64,000 nucleotides of DNA. Source: Saccharopolyspora ipomoeae. Lineage in GTDB: Bacteria; Actinomycetota; Actinomycetes; Mycobacteriales; Pseudonocardiaceae. The notes below the pieces were generated by a model. That model saw only the letters and a program-made list of their open reading frames with translations, did not search any database and was not told where the DNA came from. The DNA lies in contig NZ_JASAOF010000010.1 in NCBI RefSeq assembly GCF_029952525.1, positions 62,001 to 126,000 on the forward strand, written 5' to 3'. Each line of letters begins with the position of its first letter. Position 1 is the stretch's first letter. Positions 59,520 through 64,000 of this stretch are shown in pieces. The position numbers were made by a program, and so were the translations under genes.

Positions 59520-61898
59520 TCAGTAGGTGTAGTCCAGGCCGTTGGTCGGTGACGGCGGCAGCGGTGGCACGTGCGGGTAGGGCTCGAACGCGAGCGGCTC
59601 CTTGTGGTTGATCGGGAAGTGCGTCGGGGTCGTCCCGGTCGCCGCGCGGTAGGCGCACGCGGTGGCCGCGAACGCCGGCGCGACGCCCATCTCCCCACCG
59701 CCGGAGGGCATTTCGCTCTCCTCGGCGGGCAGGATGACCGGGGTGAACTCGAACGGCAGGTTCCACTGCCTGCAGTAGAAGAAGTTGTCCCAGCTGGCCT
59801 CGGCGATCGCGCCCTTGTCGAGGTGCACGCTGGCCGTGAGCGCCTGGGCGAAGCCGTCGATGAACCCGCCCTGCATCATCGCTTCCAGGCCCAGCGGGTT
59901 GACGACGATGTGCCCGGGCAGCGTCACCAGCACGCCGCGCGTCACGCGCGGACCGGTCACGCCGTTGCGGACCGGGCGGTTGACGGTCTCCGGCCGGCAG
60001 TCGATCTCCACGAAGCAGGCCATCGTGTTCTTGTACTCGTGGTGCAGCGCGATGCCGTGCCCGACGCCGTCCGGCGTCGGCTGACCCCATCCGCCCACCT
60101 CGGCGGCCTTGTCGAGGACCTTGAGCAGGTTCTCGTTCTTGACGTACTTGCGCCGGAAGCTGTACGGGTCCATGCCCATCGTCTCGGCGAGCTCGTCGAC
60201 GAACAGCTCCCGCGTGGTGGCCACGTCAGGCGAGTACACGTTGCGCGTGCTGCCCGTGTTGAACCCGCCGCGCTTCTGGTTGTTCGACGGCGACTGGTGG
60301 GTCTCGGTCAGCAGCGTCTTGGTGACGCCGAAGTTGTACAGCGACGGCGTGGTCAGCGTGAAGATGACCTCCGAGACCGAGTAACCGGCCAGCGGCAGCC
60401 GCGTCGCCGTGGAGGTCAGCGCTTCGCCGAAGCCGTGGCTGAAGTCGGTGCGCACGTTGGCCAGGTGCTGCTCCAGGCTGATCACGTCGTCGGTGAACGA
60501 CGCGCGGATCGTGCCCACCGACATCGGGTGCACGCGGCCCTGCCTGCAGTCGTCGGCGCGGTGCCACATCAGCTTCACCGGCTTGCCGATCTTCTTCGAC
60601 ACCTCGGCGGCCTCGGAGGCCGCGTCGTGGAACAGGCACCGGCCGAACGACCCGCCGCCGGGCACCACGTGCACGGTGACCTGCTGCTGCGCGAGTCCCA
60701 GCTCCGAGGCGATGGCGGCCTGGGCGACGATCGGGATCTTCACCGTCGACCAGATCTCGGCCCGGTCGGACCGGACGTCGGCGATCGCCGAGTTCACGCC
60801 GAGCGCGCTGCCGTTGACGAAGCTGAAGGTGTACTGGCGCTCCAGCGTCTTGGTCGCCGGCGTCGGCGGGATCACCGCCGGGGGAGTGGCGGCCTTGAGC
60901 TTCTCCTCGACGGTCGCGTCCGACTCGTCGTCGACGGGGCCGGGGCCCCACGCCACGTCGAGCGCGTTGACCGCGTCGATGCACTGCCCGAAGGTCTTGG
61001 CGCGCACGGCGACACCGCTGGTGATCTCCACGACGTCGGTGACGCCGGGCATCTGCCGAACCTGGTCGAGGTTGTTGGCCCCGCGCACGGTGCCGTTGAT
61101 CGTCGGCGGGCGGCACACCATCGTCGGCAGCGCGTCCGGGACCTGGAGGTCGGTGGTGAACTTCTTGCGCCCGGTCACGGCTTCCAGCGCGTCGATGCGG
61201 CGCGTGGGCTTGCCGACGATCGTGAACTCGGACTCCGGTTTGAGCGTCGCCTCGACCTCGCGGGTCCTGTCGCTGGCGGCCTTGCGCACCAGGTCGCCGT
61301 AGGGGATGGCGTTGCCCGCGGCGGAGGTGATCGTGCCGAGCTTGGCGGTGAGCAGGTCGGTCTGCTCACCGAGCACGTGGGAGGCGGCCTCCAGCAGCCT
61401 GCCCTTGGCCACGGCCGCGGCGGTGCGCACCGGCCAGTACAGCGCGCTGATCGACGCCGAACCGCCGGTGAGCTGGTTGAACACCAGCTCCGGCCGGGCG
61501 TCGGCGAGGGTGATGTGCACCTTCTCCAACGGCAGTTCGAGCTCTTCGGCGATGAGCATCGCGATCGCCGTGGTCAGGCCCTGGCCGACCTCGGTGCGGT
61601 GCAGCGCGAACGACGCCGAGCCGTCCTCGTTGAGCTGGACGGCGATGAGGTTGGCGGTGGGTCTTGCCGCGTAGACGAGGCCGTCGGTGAGGTCGACGTG
61701 ATCGGCGACCTGCGGTGTCGGGGGTAAGCCCGCCCCGGTCTCGGCGGCGTGCGCGGACGGTCCGAACACCGATGCGCCGCCGAGTTCGGCCGCCGCGACG
61801 AGCGTCGGTGCCGCCAGCAGGTAACCCAGGAAGCGGCGTCTGGTGGGAGCGGTGGCGCCGGGATCCGGAGCCGTGGTGTCCGTGCGAGGAGATCGCAT
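59520..61898 (-). CDS. Molybdopterin large subunit, IorB-type, Tat-exported
   Basis: 792 residues. Tat signal TRRRFLGYLLAAPTLVAAAELGG with AHA cleavage near residue 52. Xanthine-oxidase-family blocks: LTTAIAMLIAEELELPLEKVHITLADARP, FTTDLQVPDALPTMVCRPP, GGSFGRCLFHDAASEAAEVSKK and the C-terminal GEMGVAPAFAATACAYRAATG with the conserved GE near the Mo site. The cofactor is a molybdopterin (cytosine or guanine dinucleotide) hydroxylase type. It hydroxylates an N-heterocycle or oxidises an aldehyde at the outer face. Operon with the iron-sulfur subunit; divergent from a GAF-LuxR regulator with shared motifs in the promoter. Confidence 0.9.
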   Translation of the reverse strand: MRSPRTDTTAPDPGATAPTRRRFLGYLLAAPTLVAAAELGGASVFGPSAHAAETGAGLPPTPQVADHVDLTDGLVYAARPTANLIAVQLNEDGSASFALHRTEVGQGLTTAIAMLIAEELELPLEKVHITLADARPELVFNQLTGGSASISALYWPVRTAAAVAKGRLLEAASHVLGEQTDLLTAKLGTITSAAGNAIPYGDLVRKAASDRTREVEATLKPESEFTIVGKPTRRIDALEAVTGRKKFTTDLQVPDALPTMVCRPPTINGTVRGANNLDQVRQMPGVTDVVEITSGVAVRAKTFGQCIDAVNALDVAWGPGPVDDESDATVEEKLKAATPPAVIPPTPATKTLERQYTFSFVNGSALGVNSAIADVRSDRAEIWSTVKIPIVAQAAIASELGLAQQQVTVHVVPGGGSFGRCLFHDAASEAAEVSKKIGKPVKLMWHRADDCRQGRVHPMSVGTIRASFTDDVISLEQHLANVRTDFSHGFGEALTSTATRLPLAGYSVSEVIFTLTTPSLYNFGVTKTLLTETHQSPSNNQKRGGFNTGSTRNVYSPDVATTRELFVDELAETMGMDPYSFRRKYVKNENLLKVLDKAAEVGGWGQPTPDGVGHGIALHHEYKNTMACFVEIDCRPETVNRPVRNGVTGPRVTRGVLVTLPGHIVVNPLGLEAMMQGGFIDGFAQALTASVHLDKGAIAEASWDNFFYCRQWNLPFEFTPVILPAEESEMPSGGGEMGVAPAFAATACAYRAATGTTPTHFPINHKEPLAFEPYPHVPPLPPSPTNGLDYTY

Positions 61899-62287
61899 GG
61901 GGGCTCAACCTTTCGACGAAGCGGTCAGTTCGGACGTGGTGGTTTCGCCGTGTGTGTCGGTTGGCGAGCAATGGTGCAGGAGTGAATTCCAGTTCACATA
62001 CCCCCGAGTTGGGGTGGTGAGGGCGCGGCGGCGCGTGAGGACCGATCTCCGGTGGTCAGAGGGCACCACATCCGAACCCCGATCACGCAGCGTGGGACAA
62101 GTCCACTCGAACAGCCGCCCCCGGACGGGGGTATTGGCGCGATTCGTGCACGCGGAGAATCGGTTCAGCCGCCAAATGGCCGGTATAGTGTTGCAACTCG
62201 ATGCCACGTCGGAGTGGCAGGTGTCTTCGGCGTGGGACGGAGCAGGCGGACCGGAACGCGCCGATCAGCCGATGGAGGACGGACACT
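61899..62287. promoter_or_regulatory. 389-bp divergent promoter region with C4-5/G4-5 motifs
   Basis: No convincing gene. At 61999-62015 TACCCCCGAGTTGGGGT reads on the minus strand ACCCCAACTCGGGGGTA. At 62118-62135 CCCCCGGACGGGGGTATT repeats the CGGGGGTAT end. A third match, TACCCCAATTCGGGTGTA, lies at 63207-63224 before the acyl-CoA synthetase gene. Such paired C4-5/G4-5 runs match the A/C-C-rich sites bound by the GAF-LuxR regulator RamA of Corynebacterium. GGAGG precedes the regulator ATG. Confidence 0.55.
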
Positions 62288-63193
62288 ATGACCGGCAGCG
62301 GAGACGGCAACGGCGCCGTGTCGCGGGGGGCCGAGAACCGTGCGCGCCTGCGCCCGGACGATCGGGACGCGCTGCGCGCCGAATTGCGTTCGGTGTCAAC
62401 CGAACTGGAGTTCCCGGTCGCCTTCGGCGGGGAGGTCGCCGACGGCGGCGTCCGGCTCACCGAGTGCTTCGGGGCCCTGACCCAGCGGCTGCACAACCTG
62501 GAGGTCCGCGAGGGCAAGGGCCTCGGCGGGCAGGCCCTGGCCTTCGGCAAGCCGATCGGCGTGGCCGACTACAGCGCCGCCCGCCACATCACCCACGACT
62601 ACGACGGACCGGTCAAGGCCGAGCGGCTCTCGGCGGTGCTCGCCGTCCCGGTGCGGGTGCGCGGCAAGTGCCGCGCCGTGCTCTACGGCGCGATCCGGCA
62701 GCGCGTCGGCGTCGGCGACCGCGCGCGGGACTCGCTGGTGCTGGCCGGGCGTCGGCTGGCCGCCGAGCTGGCGGTGCGCGACGAGGTGGACCGGAGGTTG
62801 TCGATGGCCGAGACGATCGCGGCCACGAGCCGCCCCGAGGTTCCCGACGTCGCCAAGCTGGAGGAGCTGCGCTCCGTCCACTCCGAACTGTGCGCGATCG
62901 CGGGGACCGTGGAGGACTCCGCGCTGCGCGGCCGGATGTACGAGGTCGCTCAGCGGCTGGCCGACCTGCGCTCGGGGGAGACCGAGCCGCCACCGGAGTT
63001 CCGCCTGTCGCGCCGCGAGATCGACGTGCTCGCCCAGGTGGCGCTGGGCTGCACCAACGCCGAGGTGGCCGAGCGGCTGTCGCTGTCGCCCGAGACGGTG
63101 AAGGCATACCTGCGCACCGCCATGCGCAGGCTCGGCGCCCACACGCGGCACGAGGCCGTGGTGCGCGCCCGGTCGGCGTGGCTGCTGCCGTGA
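62288..63193 (+). CDS. GAF-domain LuxR-type regulator (RamA-like layout)
   Basis: 301 residues. GAF-like sensor at about residues 35-165 (ELEFPVAFGGEVADGGVRLTE, GLGGQALAFGKPIGVADY, AVLAVPVRVRGKCRAVLYGA). A linker helix follows, then the LuxR/FixJ HTH at about 240-301: FRLSRREIDVLAQVALGCTN, AEVAERLSLSPETVKAYLRTAMRRLGAHTRHEAV. No receiver or kinase domain. The order and size resemble RamA of C. glutamicum, which controls acetate and related carbon metabolism. Flanked by the IorAB-type operon and an acyl-CoA synthetase, both with similar C/G-run motifs in their promoters, so it probably activates or represses both. Confidence 0.87.
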   Translation: MTGSGDGNGAVSRGAENRARLRPDDRDALRAELRSVSTELEFPVAFGGEVADGGVRLTECFGALTQRLHNLEVREGKGLGGQALAFGKPIGVADYSAARHITHDYDGPVKAERLSAVLAVPVRVRGKCRAVLYGAIRQRVGVGDRARDSLVLAGRRLAAELAVRDEVDRRLSMAETIAATSRPEVPDVAKLEELRSVHSELCAIAGTVEDSALRGRMYEVAQRLADLRSGETEPPPEFRLSRREIDVLAQVALGCTNAEVAERLSLSPETVKAYLRTAMRRLGAHTRHEAVVRARSAWLLP

Positions 63194-63206
63194 CCCGGAC
63201 GAGTGG

Positions 63207-63224
63207 TACCCCAATTCGGGTGTA
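63207..63224. promoter_or_regulatory. Candidate LuxR-protein site before the acyl-CoA synthetase
   Basis: TACCCCAATTCGGGTGTA, 68 bp upstream of GTG 63292. It matches the minus-strand reading of 61999-62015 (ACCCCAACTCGGGGGTA) at 15 of 17 positions. A second near-palindrome, GTGTGGTCACCAACACAC, follows at 63252-63269 and may bind another regulator. Confidence 0.5.
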
Positions 63225-63291
63225 ACGCCGCTGGGACGGGGACTCTACGGTGTGTGGTCACCAACACACGCCACCTGCCCGGGAGGACGCC

Positions 63292-64000
63292 GTGACCGCG
63301 GTCGAGATTTCCTATTCGTCCGGTACCTCTGACACGCCGCTGCTGGGCGACACCATCGGCGACAACCTGCGCCGCACCGCCGAGCGCGTCCCGGACCGCG
63401 ACGCGCTGGTGGAGCACGCCACGGGCCGGCGCTGGACGTACCGGGAGTTCGACGCCGAGGTCGACGCGGTCGCGCTCGGACTGCTCGACGCCGGCATCAC
63501 CAAGGGCGACCGGGTGGGCATCTGGGCGCCGAACCGCGCCGAGTGGACGCTGACCCAGTACGCGACGGCGAGGATCGGCGCGATCCTGGTCAACATCAAC
63601 CCCGCTTACCGGCTGCACGAGCTGGAGTACGTGCTCAACCAGGCCGGGATCCGGATGCTGGTGGCCGCGCGCTCGTTCAAGACCTCCGACTACGCGGGCA
63701 TGATCGCCGAGGCGCGGCCGAAATGCGCTGGGCTGGAACAGGTCGTGCTCTTCGACGACCCGGAGTGGGCGCAGCTGCTGGAGAACGGGCGCGCGGGCGA
63801 CCGCGAGCGGCTGCGCGAGGTGGCCGCGACCCTGTCGGCGGACGACGCGATCAACATCCAGTACACCTCGGGCACCACGGGTTTCCCGAAGGGCGCGACG
63901 CTGTCGCACCACAACATCCTCAACAACGGCTTCTTCGTCGGTGAGCTGTGCGGCTACAGCGAGGTGGACCGGGTGGCGATCGTGCCGCCGTTCTACCACT
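63292..64000 (+). CDS. AMP-forming acyl-CoA synthetase, N-terminal part
   Basis: The gene runs off the window after 236 codons. Start GTG 63292 has GGGAGGA upstream. Visible ANL features: DTIGDNLRRTAERVPDRDALVEH, GRRWTYREFDAEVDAVALGL, RVGIWAPNRAEWTLTQYATARIGAILVNINPAYR, and the P-loop INIQYTSGTTGFPKGATLSHHN followed by VPPFYH. This is the FadD/AcsA-like medium- to long-chain acyl-CoA ligase type. It lies 98 bp after the GAF-LuxR gene and carries a copy of that regulator's candidate motif in its promoter. Substrate not readable. Confidence 0.9.
   Translation, partial: MTAVEISYSSGTSDTPLLGDTIGDNLRRTAERVPDRDALVEHATGRRWTYREFDAEVDAVALGLLDAGITKGDRVGIWAPNRAEWTLTQYATARIGAILVNINPAYRLHELEYVLNQAGIRMLVAARSFKTSDYAGMIAEARPKCAGLEQVVLFDDPEWAQLLENGRAGDRERLREVAATLSADDAINIQYTSGTTGFPKGATLSHHNILNNGFFVGELCGYSEVDRVAIVPPFYH

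Noticed and set aside
59571-61727. 718-codon open frame on the plus strand
   Set aside because: It lies wholly antisense to the IorB-type gene, is rich in Arg/Gly/His as expected of shadow frames in GC-rich DNA, and shows no domain.

Overview
The window is a very GC-rich actinomycete chromosome segment. Strong third-position G/C, many GTG starts, ATGA/GTGA stop-start overlaps, a DUF5753 HTH/DUF397 pair and a small Pseudonocardiaceae-type zinc-finger protein suggest a member of the Pseudonocardiales, perhaps Saccharopolyspora-like. That placement is inference. I see no rRNA, tRNA, CRISPR array or intact insertion sequence. It carries about 52 genes, mostly catabolic and secondary-metabolism operons, each next to its own regulator.

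Layout. 0-5.6 kb: the end of a Dyp-type peroxidase, a TPR protein, a FetB-like permease, and a TetR-controlled exporter/FAD-monooxygenase pair with a clear palindromic operator. 5.7-8.2 kb: a DUF218 protein, a PopR/ClgR-like regulator and a two-gene clpP operon in which one ClpP has Ala at the catalytic Ser position. 8.2-16.3 kb: a TetR-governed catabolic operon (epoxide hydrolase, LLM monooxygenase, Zn alcohol dehydrogenase, acyl-CoA-dehydrogenase-like flavoprotein) facing an acyl-CoA synthetase/MHS-transporter operon. 16.4-20.2 kb: a membrane protein, another MHS transporter, a GtrA-like protein and an enoyl-CoA hydratase. 20.3-23.4 kb: SRPBCC and membrane-anchored acidic proteins, with a protein of 11-residue LEA-like repeats. 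23.4-32.0 kb: GntR, CitE-type lyase, MFS, MaoC hydratase, class III CoA-transferase, acyl-CoA dehydrogenase, MmgE/PrpD and LLM. This gene set fits catabolism of a C5-branched dicarboxylate such as itaconate, mesaconate or methylsuccinate.

32-36.6 kb is accessory: a 24-bp tandem array, a zinc-finger/HTH/DUF397 module, an esterase remnant, a DUF89 protein and a secreted glycosidase-like protein. 36.6-46.2 kb looks like a terpenoid or meroterpenoid gene cluster. It has a TauD oxygenase, an O-methyltransferase, a coupled operon (aminotransferase, polyprenyl synthase, UbiA prenyltransferase, FAD monooxygenase) and, divergently, a squalene-hopene-cyclase-fold protein lacking the DxDD acid plus a P450. 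46.3-53.7 kb is a probable sugar-acid operon pair (DeoR, PdxA2-type dehydrogenase, DUF1537 kinase; aldo/keto reductase, HpcH aldolase, sialidase-like protein, divergent Nramp transporter) around one large operator. 53.8-61.9 kb is a molybdoenzyme island (MoeA, FdhF/YdeP-type oxidoreductase, FdhD, IorAB-type hydroxylase). The window ends with a GAF-LuxR regulator and the start of another acyl-CoA synthetase.

Across the window, gene ends are punctuated by a family of long hairpins. Four copies share one loop half (core GGACAT(T)GATCATGGGT) while their stems differ yet stay complementary. Several relatives lack that loop. They mostly lie between convergent genes and probably act as bidirectional terminators or are a mobile palindrome family.
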